Assembly (NCBI GenBank): GCA_937907215.1
Contig: CALESG010000061.1
Span: 1-6,134 of the forward strand
Direction of reading: 5' to 3'
Length of the DNA stretch: 6,134 bases
DNA from: an uncultured Ruminococcus sp.
GTDB taxonomy: Bacteria; Bacillota; Clostridia; Oscillospirales; Ruminococcaceae
The notes beneath the pieces are model-generated. The model ran no database searches, was not told the DNA's origin, and saw only the letters and a program-made list of their open reading frames with translations. The position numbers and the translations under genes were made by a program. Positions 1 to 6,061 of the stretch are shown one piece after another. Position 1 is the first letter of the stretch. Each line of letters begins with the position of its first letter.

Positions 1-396
1 CCTTGTCCGATAACAGACGATACGATGATTTACAGCGGAACTGCAAATGGAGAATATGATCTGTACTATTATGATGGCAGGATATCTGTCAGATTAACAG
101 AGCTTAATGGTGAACAAAACGAGCTTGGTGCAGATTTTTATTCGTTTGCGGAGTATGAAGATTACCTGAACAGCAGTACTCAAATGGGTGATGTCAACTG
201 TGACGGAGCGTTTGATGTTGCAGATGTGGTGATGCTGCAAAAATGGCTGCTTGATGTTCCATATGCGGATTTGAAGAACTGGAAAGCAGGAGATTTGTGT
301 GAAGATGACAGGATTAATGTATTTGATCTATGCTTGATGAAATGTACATTATTGTATCAGTACAACTTAGACGACACAAGCTCTTATAATAAATAA
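1..396 (+). CDS. Dockerin type I domain protein, C-terminal part (5' end outside window)
   Basis: The frame is open to the left edge, so the ATG at 25 is probably internal and the gene starts before the window. Counting from that ATG, residues 55-76 form a good dockerin calcium-binding repeat (GDVNCDG, then D64 and D67), followed by the helix VVMLQKWLL. A second repeat starts at G89-D90 and continues to D101, but it is degenerate, with Cys at position 92 where Asn or Asp is usual. In known cellulosomal bacteria such as Ruminococcus and Clostridium, dockerins anchor secreted enzymes to scaffoldin cohesins outside the cell. The residues upstream (1-50, rich in Tyr, Asp and Glu) are too few to identify the catalytic or binding module. 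The gene ends at TAA 394-396, about 50 bases before a strong terminator. The dockerin call is firm; the enzyme type is unknown. Confidence 0.85.
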   Translation, partial: PCPITDDTMIYSGTANGEYDLYYYDGRISVRLTELNGEQNELGADFYSFAEYEDYLNSSTQMGDVNCDGAFDVADVVMLQKWLLDVPYADLKNWKAGDLCEDDRINVFDLCLMKCTLLYQYNLDDTSSYNK

Positions 397-445
397 AGCT
401 TTTTTCAATTTAATCAATAGAATTCCATTGAATTTTCCCAAAAAC

Positions 446-479
446 AAAAGGAACGGCAGACGCTTACCGTTCCTTTTTT
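446..479. terminator. Intrinsic terminator, probably bidirectional
   Basis: A perfect 11-bp stem (AAAAGGAACGG at 446-456 and CCGTTCCTTTT at 467-477) encloses a 10-base loop and is followed by T residues through 479. It would end rightward transcription of the dockerin gene. On the other strand the A-rich left flank (441-449) gives a T-rich tail, so it can also end the leftward operon, whose last gene stops at 499. It lies between two converging genes, as expected for a shared terminator. Confidence 0.9.
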
Positions 480-498
480 GCTATGCTATTTTTTAAAC

Positions 499-837
499 TC
501 AGCCCTGCTTTCGAACACCTTCAATAATTTTAGAAAATTCCAGTGCCTTTTCAATACTGCCCTTGATTTTTAGCTTGCCGACAGTGAACGCCTTGACCGG
601 ATTCAGTGTGCCTTCACACATTTTTAAAAAGTCCTTAGCGGTCACAATGAAAATGCAGTCACGATCATAGTACTCATAAGGTTCTACCGATACGACACCA
701 TCTTTAAGTGCGATATAAAAAGCACCTTCACCTTCACCGATAATGTTTATTTGTACAGCAATAGTGCCTTCTAAACCATTAACATCGTGAGAAAGAACCA
801 ATTCCTTTGTTTTGGCAAAAATCTCTTCGTAAGTCAT
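499..837 (-). CDS. SCP-2 sterol-transfer-like small lipid-binding protein
   Basis: This 112-residue protein matches the SCP-2 (sterol carrier protein 2) fold in length and pattern. It has an N-terminal helix (about 2-16), strands including TIAVQINI and GAFYIALKDG (about 25-47), and the characteristic C-terminal segment with G76, TLNPVKAF (77-84), GKLKIKG (87-93) and a closing helix (94-108). No signal peptide or membrane segment is seen, so it should be cytoplasmic. The family binds lipids or acyl-CoAs in a hydrophobic cavity; stand-alone bacterial members have few defined roles. It is the last gene of the operon, 28 bases after the ligase stop, with its own AAGGAG site at 852-847, 9 bases before the ATG. 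From context it may shuttle or present the fatty-acyl substrate or product, which is inference. The family assignment is fairly sure. Confidence 0.85.
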   Translation of the reverse strand: MTYEEIFAKTKELVLSHDVNGLEGTIAVQINIIGEGEGAFYIALKDGVVSVEPYEYYDRDCIFIVTAKDFLKMCEGTLNPVKAFTVGKLKIKGSIEKALEFSKIIEGVRKQG

Positions 838-865
838 TTTGTAATACTCCTTTTATTTTTCTGAT

Positions 866-2407
866 TTATACCTGCTGCCCATGTACAGCTTGGTTACGGC
901 GAATCTTCTTTGATGTGGTCTTGTCAAATTCTATTTTACGAATACGCAGACGGCGAATAGCCTTTGCCGATGTCACTGTTTTGTTTACAGCATCCACTGT
1001 TTCATGGAACTTCGCTGCCAATTCTTCATCTGTCCAATCTGCACAGACGTTATTATCAGGGAAAATTTCAGCACAGATGACACTGTCTTCGGTGTAAACC
1101 AGTATCTCTGCAATATAGTCTGTTCCAGCAAATTTGTTTTCAAGCTCCTCTGGAGATACATTTTCACCGTTGGAAAGAATTATCAGGTTCTTTTTTCGGC
1201 CGGTAATGAAAATACGTTTCTTGTCATCTACATAACCAAGGTCACCAGTATGCAGCCATCCGTCAGGTGTAATTGCTTCTGCGGTTGCTTCTGAATCTTT
1301 GTAATAGCCAGCCATAACAGACGGACTTTTTACCATAATTTCACCGTCTACAGTCTTTACCTGACAGCCGTTTACAATGACACCAACATCGCCGTCACAC
1401 GCTGTATCAAATGGATCTGCTGTAGAAATTCTTGGAGAACACTCTGTCATGCCATAGCCCTGTGCCATCTGGAAGCCCATGTCAATATACGCTTTCTGAA
1501 GCTCAGGACGCAGATAGGCACCGCCGCTGTAAATAGTCCGCAGTCTGCCGCCAAATACCGCATTGGCAATTGCTGATATAGGAATATTCGGCTTTGCGTT
1601 TGCTGCTGCACAAATCTGCTTGTACATCGTTTCTGCAATCATAGGTACTATCAGCATAATGGTTGGATGGAACAGCTTTAGATTCTGTGGAATATGCAGC
1701 ATTGAGTCATTCAGACAAAGCTCTGCTCCATATCTCAGACAACAGAGTATGTCACAAGTAAAGCAGTAGATGTGATGTATTGGCAATACAGACAGTATCA
1801 CATCATCCGGCGTACTTTCGTTATCCTGACACATAGCATTGTCGATCAGATTGCTGTTCAGCAGCATTACGCCTTTGCTTTTTCCGGTTGTACCGGATGT
1901 GTAGGAAATTGCAGCCAATGCTTGTGGTGCAACAGGCTGAAATGCCGCCGGTGCATTTTCTTTTAGAATAGTTTCAAAGTCTGTACTAAAGCAGACAAAT
2001 GTTTGTACATTTGGACAGGATTGCTGGATTTCCGGAATCATGCTTTCATAACGGCTGTCGCAAAAGAAAATTTCAGAATCTGAACGGTTCAGCAGTTCGC
2101 AGATGTCTGAACAGCCAAGCTGTGCGTCCAGCGGAACAGCGGCATTTCCACCGCAGACTATTCCAAAGTAGCTGACAAGCCATGCATAACTTGATGCTCC
2201 GATGACGGCAGCATGAAGCGGCTTATCTGAACTGCGTTTGCTGCTGACAAAGGCAGTCATCCTTTGCACATCTTCACAAAATGTATTAAACGACTTTTCT
2301 ATCACATCTTTGCCGTGCTTTTCTTTTAGAAATATCTTATCACCATACTCTTTGGCAGCAGCTGTTATCAGATCCTGTAATGTCTTTATTTTATGTTTAT
2401 CCATCAT
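866..2407 (-). CDS. Acyl-activating AMP-binding ligase (fatty-acid type, ANL superfamily)
   Basis: At 513 residues this has the full length of the acyl-CoA synthetase / NRPS adenylation superfamily. Visible motifs are the phosphate loop YTSGTTGKSKG (169-179), LPIHHIY (208-214), GYGMTE (317-322), WLHTGD with D389 (384-389), the hinge region GRKKN with R404 (403-407), GENVSPEE (414-421), and the C-terminal lysine in TSKKIRR (probably K501). The usual Gly before that lysine is Lys here. LPxHH followed by FTC resembles fatty-acid ligases rather than amino-acid adenylation domains. It should form an acyl-adenylate from ATP and a carboxylic acid, then pass the acyl group to CoA or, more likely here, to the carrier protein encoded immediately upstream. 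The start is uncertain: ATG at 2407 lies only 2 bases after the GGAGG at 2414-2410, whereas the next ATG (2404) has 5-base spacing and may be the real start. Confidence 0.93.
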   Translation of the reverse strand: MMDKHKIKTLQDLITAAAKEYGDKIFLKEKHGKDVIEKSFNTFCEDVQRMTAFVSSKRSSDKPLHAAVIGASSYAWLVSYFGIVCGGNAAVPLDAQLGCSDICELLNRSDSEIFFCDSRYESMIPEIQQSCPNVQTFVCFSTDFETILKENAPAAFQPVAPQALAAISYTSGTTGKSKGVMLLNSNLIDNAMCQDNESTPDDVILSVLPIHHIYCFTCDILCCLRYGAELCLNDSMLHIPQNLKLFHPTIMLIVPMIAETMYKQICAAANAKPNIPISAIANAVFGGRLRTIYSGGAYLRPELQKAYIDMGFQMAQGYGMTECSPRISTADPFDTACDGDVGVIVNGCQVKTVDGEIMVKSPSVMAGYYKDSEATAEAITPDGWLHTGDLGYVDDKKRIFITGRKKNLIILSNGENVSPEELENKFAGTDYIAEILVYTEDSVICAEIFPDNNVCADWTDEELAAKFHETVDAVNKTVTSAKAIRRLRIRKIEFDKTTSKKIRRNQAVHGQQV

Positions 2408-2409
2408 TT

Positions 2410-2414
2410 CCTCC
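2410..2414 (-). promoter_or_regulatory. Ribosome binding site of the ligase gene (favours second ATG)
   Basis: GGAGG on the minus strand lies in the 8-base gap between the carrier-protein stop (2418-2416) and the first ligase ATG (2407). The spacing is 2 bases to that ATG and 5 bases to the tandem ATG at 2404, so initiation at 2404 is more plausible. The close packing suggests translational coupling to the carrier-protein gene. Confidence 0.7.
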
Positions 2415-2415
2415 G

Positions 2416-2643
2416 TTAATCCTGCAATGTTTTAAAGTAAGTGATGGCTTCGCCAACGGTTTGGAGCTTTACAATTTCATTTTCATCAACAGCAATGCCA
2501 AATTCTGTTTCAATATCACCAAGCAGACACATAAAATCATAGGAATTCATACCCAGGTCTTCAATAAAACGTGCATTTTCTGTGATTTCTTCTGGTGAAG
2601 CCTCAACATAATTGCATATCAGTTCTTTCATCTTTTCTAACAT
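2416..2643 (-). CDS. Free-standing acyl carrier protein
   Basis: This 75-residue acidic protein has the four-helix carrier-protein pattern. The phosphopantetheine attachment site is DLGMNSYDF (29-37) with Ser34 as the modified residue; Asn replaces the usual Asp just before it. A phosphopantetheinyl transferase encoded elsewhere would be needed, as none lies in this window. An AGGAGG site (2656-2651) sits 7 bases before the ATG, and the upstream condensation gene ends only 14 bases away. It lies between a condensation domain and an acyl-activating ligase, so it most likely carries the ligase-activated acyl group to the condensation domain rather than serving primary fatty acid synthesis. It could equally be called a thiolation (PCP-like) domain; length and motif do not separate the two. 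Confidence 0.92.
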   Translation of the reverse strand: MLEKMKELICNYVEASPEEITENARFIEDLGMNSYDFMCLLGDIETEFGIAVDENEIVKLQTVGEAITYFKTLQD

Positions 2644-2657
2644 TATAAATCCTCCTC

Positions 2658-4042
2658 TTATATCATTTGTAAAATTTCTCCAATAGTTCTAGTTTCATCT
2701 TCAATGCCACGGAATAGTACACGGCAAAGGTAGTAATAAAAATACTCCATTTCCTGTGCTGTGACAGCATCCTTTCGGTACTCAAAATTAAAATTCAGAC
2801 CATTATCCGCTGGGCGGTGCATGACCGTTAGATACAAAGGCTGACCAGCCACACCATTTGTGTACCATAAACTTTTGTAAGGAATATCCGGCATATCCTG
2901 AATATTTTGTTTGACTGTCAGCGGCTGATATGTTAGACTTATGCTCTCATAGCTTGTACCCGGTGCAGACTTCCAATATTGTGTACGACGCATGGTCAGT
3001 TCAATTGGATCAAAGTTTGCATGGCGGAAAATACGGCTTTGTTCTGCCTGTATCATATGTACACCATCCAAGAACGTCATTTCCGGATTCATAATGGTAC
3101 GCAGTGGGAAAAAGTGAACTCTTGTACCGCCAGAAAATTTCTCAGAGAGTGTACCACGCCTTGCAACACATGTTTTAATGGAAACATCCTGTTCATCATC
3201 GTTGAATTTTGACAGTACTGTTCTCAGTCCCATAGCCAGCAGACTTGCCATTGGTACATGGTATAGCTCACAAAATTTCATCAATCGCATAGAGGCTTCT
3301 TTTTCCAATGAGTAAACAGAAATAGACGCTTCCGGACTTTTTGAAATAATCATTGCCCATCTTTGATTTGGATTCTGATTTTCACGACGCTGTGTCAGCA
3401 GTCTTCCTTGTCCAGCAAAGTCGGTATACATTGGTTCATCACGCTGAATTTCTTTCATCCAAAATTCTTCGTCACGCTTTTTGGCAGGAGAATCCGCTTC
3501 GTAAGCAAGATCTTTTTCTAATTGTGCAATATAAGATTTCAATTCCTTTGGCATATTTGTACCATAGCGTTCTGCACAGTATATCTCCAGTACTGCACGG
3601 TTAAAGCCAATCAGTGAGCTGGAATCCATTGTCATATGGTCAACCTTTAAATACATACCGTTGAAGCCATTCGGCAATTTTATCATCACAACTTGATTCA
3701 TCGGTTTGTTGTAGCGTTCAAATGGAATTCATGTGCCTTTTCTTCATCCCACTGTGAGAAGTCCATCAGTGGAATATCACGCTCTTCGCTTGGGAGAATA
3801 TACTGGTACACTGTACCGTCATCATCCTGTACAAAGCGTAGACGCATTGTTTCAAACATATCATACGCCTTGTAAATGGCTTGTTTGAGTAGTGTAAAGT
3901 CTACCTCCTGCTGAATGTACAAACCTGTACCGATACACAGCACCTGTGGCGGACAGTAGCGAATGGTGTAATGGTGAAGTTTTTGTGCGGCACTAAGCGG
4001 ATAGCACTGCATTACTGCACCGTGAATGTTGATTTCTTTCAT
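2658..4042 (-). pseudogene. Stand-alone NRPS-type condensation domain, split by a frameshift near 3725
   Basis: Two overlapping frames together make one condensation (C) domain. The N-terminal part (4042-3698) carries the opening motif YPLSAAQKLHHY and the segment ending in MRLRF. The C-terminal part (open from 3728; first ATG 3701; stop 2658) carries the active-site region DHMTMD, then EEFW, HFFPLR and SLTYQP. Adding one base at the GG of 3724-3725 (plus strand) would give EFPFERYNKPMNQV, the usual link before the active-site strand, and a 461-residue protein, the normal length of a single C domain. C domains transfer an acyl group from a carrier protein to an amine or alcohol. The first His of HHxxxDG is Asp and the Gly is Ser; the catalytic second His (3638-3636) and the Asp (3626-3624) remain. 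It may be a recent pseudogene, a sequence error, or two real polypeptides, since stop and restart overlap as ATGA at 3701-3698. Confidence 0.85.
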
Positions 4043-4047
4043 AATTA

Positions 4048-4053
4048 CTCCTT
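4048..4053 (-). promoter_or_regulatory. Ribosome binding site that sets the condensation gene start at 4042
   Basis: AAGGAG on the minus strand lies 5 bases before ATG 4042-4040. The first A overlaps the hydrolase stop codon (4055-4053). The longer alternative start at 4075 would overlap the hydrolase gene by 23 bases and would add residues not expected before a C-domain opening, so 4042 is preferred. Confidence 0.8.
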
Positions 4054-5006
4054 CAGCAGGCAACATATTTTGCAATAAATGCCTTTACAGTTTTCTCATA
4101 CAATGACGGATTTTCATAATACGATGCGCCATGTGCAGCATGGTCCACAAACAAAAGCTCCTTTTTAGAACGGCATCGTGTGAAGTTTTCACGTGTCATC
4201 CAAGTTGGGACAAAATCATCCTCAGTTCCATGAATAAAAAGAATCGGCAGATTTGTTTGGCTTACCGCATCCAGTGTTGAATAATCCTGAAAACCATATC
4301 CTGCTTTTTTTCGGCAGAGAGAATCATTGATGTTCATAATAGGGAATGCTGGCAGATGATAATCTCGTTTTAAGATATGCGAAAATACGTCATAGGGTGA
4401 AGTGAAGGCACAGTCTGCGATAATAGCCTTAACACTGTCTGACAATCCCGGAATACCAGATGCCATAAGTACAGTAGTTGCACCCATAGAAATACCATAT
4501 AAGATGATTTGCTTTTTCCTTTTAAAACGACTGTCAATGTAGTTGATCCAGCTGCGGCAGTCATATCTGTCCAAAATACCAAAACCAATATAATTGCCTT
4601 CGCTTTTGCCGTGTGCTCGGTGGTCAACCAAAAGACAATCATAGCCGAGTTTATGGAAAAACACTGCAATTGAAGAACAATCACGAATTCCGCATCCTGT
4701 ATAACCGTGGTTGCAGATGACGATCTTGTCAGTTGGTTCTTCAGCAGGGAAGTAGTCGGCATGAAGACGCAGACCGTCATGAGACAGCAGTGTGACATGT
4801 TCCAGATCCTGAGTCATAAGCCACTCACGATTGGGTGTGATGAATTTTTTGTATTCTTCCCACTTGTTCATATCTGCCATCTCATTGAGATCAACACGCA
4901 GTGTGTCTTGACGTGGAATGGTTCGGTTGAACAATGTCATCGCACCAGCTGTACAAACAGCCGCACCGCCTACTGCAATTGCCGAACCCAATAATAATTT
5001 CCGCAT
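4053..5006 (-). CDS. Membrane-anchored alpha/beta hydrolase
   Basis: This 317-residue protein has a complete alpha/beta-hydrolase core. Visible elements are the oxyanion-region CNHGYTG (98-104), VDHRAHGKSEG (127-137), the nucleophile elbow GISMG with Ser173 (171-175), the acid HGTEDDFVP with Asp263 (259-267), and the base in HAAHGASY, probably His292. Residues 1-3 are basic and about 4-26 are hydrophobic (LLLGSAIAVGGAAV and on). This suggests a membrane anchor, or a signal sequence without an obvious cleavage site or lipobox. It resembles the anchored hydrolases of Firmicutes such as Bacillus YqkD. As first gene of the operon it could release, trim or detoxify the lipid product like an external thioesterase, but its substrate is unknown. 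An AAGGAGG site (5021-5015) lies 8 bases before the ATG. Family call firm, role inferred. Confidence 0.92.
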   Translation of the reverse strand: MRKLLLGSAIAVGGAAVCTAGAMTLFNRTIPRQDTLRVDLNEMADMNKWEEYKKFITPNREWLMTQDLEHVTLLSHDGLRLHADYFPAEEPTDKIVICNHGYTGCGIRDCSSIAVFFHKLGYDCLLVDHRAHGKSEGNYIGFGILDRYDCRSWINYIDSRFKRKKQIILYGISMGATTVLMASGIPGLSDSVKAIIADCAFTSPYDVFSHILKRDYHLPAFPIMNINDSLCRKKAGYGFQDYSTLDAVSQTNLPILFIHGTEDDFVPTWMTRENFTRCRSKKELLFVDHAAHGASYYENPSLYEKTVKAFIAKYVAC

Positions 5007-5048
5007 AATGATACCCTCCTTTTAAGAGAAACCCGAAATACGTTTTTT

Positions 5049-5073
5049 AAGTTTCGACCATCGGTCGAAACTT
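5049..5073. promoter_or_regulatory. Palindromic operator 1, probably for the TetR-family repressor
   Basis: A perfect inverted repeat has arms AAGTTTCGACC (5049-5059) and GGTCGAAACTT (5063-5073) around the 3-base centre ATC. It lies just downstream of the expected transcription start of the leftward operon, so a bound repressor would block early elongation or initiation. Assignment to the neighbouring TetR protein is inferred from its position and its likeness to operator 2. Confidence 0.82.
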
Positions 5074-5084
5074 GGATTGTTTTT

Positions 5085-5113
5085 ATTATAACACATTTTC
5101 GACCGGCGGTCAA
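5085..5113 (-). promoter_or_regulatory. Promoter of the five-gene leftward operon
   Basis: On the minus strand the -35 box is TTGACC (5113-5108) and the -10 box is TATAAT (5090-5085), separated by exactly 17 bases. Only one position differs from the sigma-A consensus. Transcription should begin around 5078, giving a leader of about 70 bases before the hydrolase ATG. The -35 box lies within operator 2 and the leader contains operator 1, so the promoter appears built for tight repression. Confidence 0.87.
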
Positions 5114-5116
5114 CTG
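5096..5116. promoter_or_regulatory. Imperfect operator 2 overlapping the -35 of the leftward promoter
   Basis: TTTTCGACC (5096-5104) and GGTCAACTG (5108-5116) flank the centre GGC. The left arm and inner right arm match operator 1 (TTTCGACC, 3 bases, GGTC), but the outer right arm departs from the palindrome, where TTGACC must serve as the -35 box. The centres of the two sites (5061 and 5106) are 45 bp apart, about four helical turns. Confidence 0.7.
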
Positions 5117-5136
5117 CTTTTTTTCATAAGATTGAC

Positions 5137-5165
5137 TTGCAAATTGACACGGTTTATGGTATAAT
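5137..5165 (+). promoter_or_regulatory. Promoter of the tetR-type gene (extended -10)
   Basis: The -10 box TATAAT (5160-5165) is preceded by TGG (5157-5159), giving an extended -10. A fair -35 match, TTGCAA (5137-5142), sits exactly 17 bases upstream. The better-looking TTGACA at 5144-5149 is only 10 bases from the -10 and is unlikely to serve. Transcription should begin near 5172. Both palindromes lie upstream of these boxes, so strong autorepression by direct occlusion is not obvious. Confidence 0.7.
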
Positions 5166-5212
5166 AGTACAGTAACACGGCGTTATGTGCCGGAAGGTAA
5201 GGACACAATCAT

Positions 5213-5869
5213 ATGTTGAAAAGAACGGAGGAAAACAAACGTATGTACGAGCGAAACAGTAAAATTGATGTCATTCTGGATTCAGCCGAAGAGCTGATGT
5301 GCAGTATGGACGAACCGAACCGTGATATTACCGTTGATATGATAGCCAAAAATGCCGGAATAGGGAAGGGAAGTATTTATTACTATTTTGAAAGCAAGGA
5401 TGACATTGTTGATGCTGTCATTGAACGAAGTTACACCTCCGCAATTCAGGAGTACTTTGCCATCACAGCAAATTGCGATACCACTCTTGAAAAGGTGCAA
5501 ATGCTGTTCCGATCTATGGTGTGCAAGGAATTTCAGGACAGTCAAAAAAATGTTATCCTGTCACTTCACGTACAGGATAACATGCTGATACATTGTAAGA
5601 TGATGATCACTGCCATTCAGACCGTTTCGCCGATTCTGGAACAGCTGTTGCTGGAAGGTGTGCAAGATGGTTCAGTTTATACGGAAACGCCGCAGGAAAG
5701 TGCAGAGATGATCGTTGCCATGCTGACATTTTTACTGAACCAGTCATTTTTTCCCACTGATTATAAAAAAACCTATCGGAAGCTGAAGCTTTATGCCAAG
5801 ATACTGGAAATCTGTCTACGAGCCGAACCGGGCAGCTTTGATTTTTTGTTTACACCGTTGCCGGAATAA
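5213..5869 (+). CDS. TetR-family transcriptional regulator, divergent from the operon
   Basis: The protein is 218 residues from ATG 5213, or 208 from ATG 5243. The N-terminal DNA-binding domain (about 17-65 of the long form) shows KIDVILDSAEEL, then the helix-turn-helix DITVDMIAKNAGIGKGSIYYYF and SKDDIVDAVIE, a textbook TetR signature. The remaining, variable half would bind a ligand and form the dimer; its ligand cannot be read from sequence. ATG 5243 has the stronger Shine-Dalgarno (GGAGG 5227-5231, 11-base spacing). ATG 5213 has only AAGGA (5199-5203, 9 bases), so 5243 is at least as likely. Divergent arrangement and paired palindromes over the operon promoter indicate that it represses the lipid-conjugation operon, perhaps relieved by a fatty acid or acyl-CoA; the ligand is speculation. 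No clear intrinsic terminator follows. Confidence 0.93.
   Translation: MLKRTEENKRMYERNSKIDVILDSAEELMCSMDEPNRDITVDMIAKNAGIGKGSIYYYFESKDDIVDAVIERSYTSAIQEYFAITANCDTTLEKVQMLFRSMVCKEFQDSQKNVILSLHVQDNMLIHCKMMITAIQTVSPILEQLLLEGVQDGSVYTETPQESAEMIVAMLTFLLNQSFFPTDYKKTYRKLKLYAKILEICLRAEPGSFDFLFTPLPE
5227..5231 (+). promoter_or_regulatory. Internal ribosome binding site favouring start of the regulator at 5243
   Basis: GGAGG lies 11 bases before ATG 5243, inside the longer frame from 5213. It is the strongest Shine-Dalgarno match near the regulator's start. The ten residues it would remove are charged and lie before the usual first helix of TetR proteins. Confidence 0.5.
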
Positions 5870-6061
5870 TATTTATAAAATGCAAAGTCAAAAAGCACTC
5901 TGCAAGAACAGTGAAAATTTTATTAAAACTGTCTTTGAAAATCTTGAGAAGACTCTCTGCAACAAACAAACTCAAATAATAAAAAAGCCACTGAATAAAT
6001 AAACCAAGCCAGTAAATTCGAAGCACAGATCATTTTGAAGGTATTTTAATTTGAATGATGC
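5870..6061. other. AT-rich intergenic stretch with no gene seen
   Basis: Both strands are broken by frequent stops, and no ribosome binding site with a convincing frame is present. A short inverted repeat (GTCTT 5931-5935, AAGAC 5949-5953) lacks a T-run, so it is not called a terminator. Two similar short strings (ACTCTGCAA 5897-5905 and CTCTGCAAC 5954-5962) are too short to call a repeat. Confidence 0.5.

Noticed and set aside
807..1294. Rightward frames across the ligase and SCP-2 genes
   Set aside because: They are antisense to well-supported genes, lack ribosome binding sites, and are rich in Cys, Phe and Arg as expected of shadow frames.
3698..3731. Programmed -1 ribosomal frameshift in the condensation gene
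   Set aside because: The shift must happen after the -1 frame TGA at 3731-3729 and before TGA 3700-3698. No X-XXY-YYZ slippery heptamer or obvious stimulatory structure is seen there, so mutation or error is simpler.
4043..4075. Longer start of the condensation gene at ATG 4075
   Set aside because: It overlaps the hydrolase gene by 23 bases, while ATG 4042 has an AAGGAG site 5 bases upstream and begins right before the C-domain opening motif.
4370..4798. A 142-codon leftward frame inside the hydrolase gene
   Set aside because: It overlaps the hydrolase in another frame on the same strand, has no family likeness, and the hydrolase has all its catalytic motifs.
5049..5073. Operator 1 as a transcription terminator hairpin
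   Set aside because: In the leftward transcript it is followed by A residues rather than U, and on the other strand the T-run precedes the stem instead of following it.
5144..5165. TTGACA (5144-5149) as the -35 of the regulator promoter
   Set aside because: It is only 10 bases from TATAAT; the weaker TTGCAA at 5137-5142 has the correct 17-base spacing and the -10 is extended by TGG.
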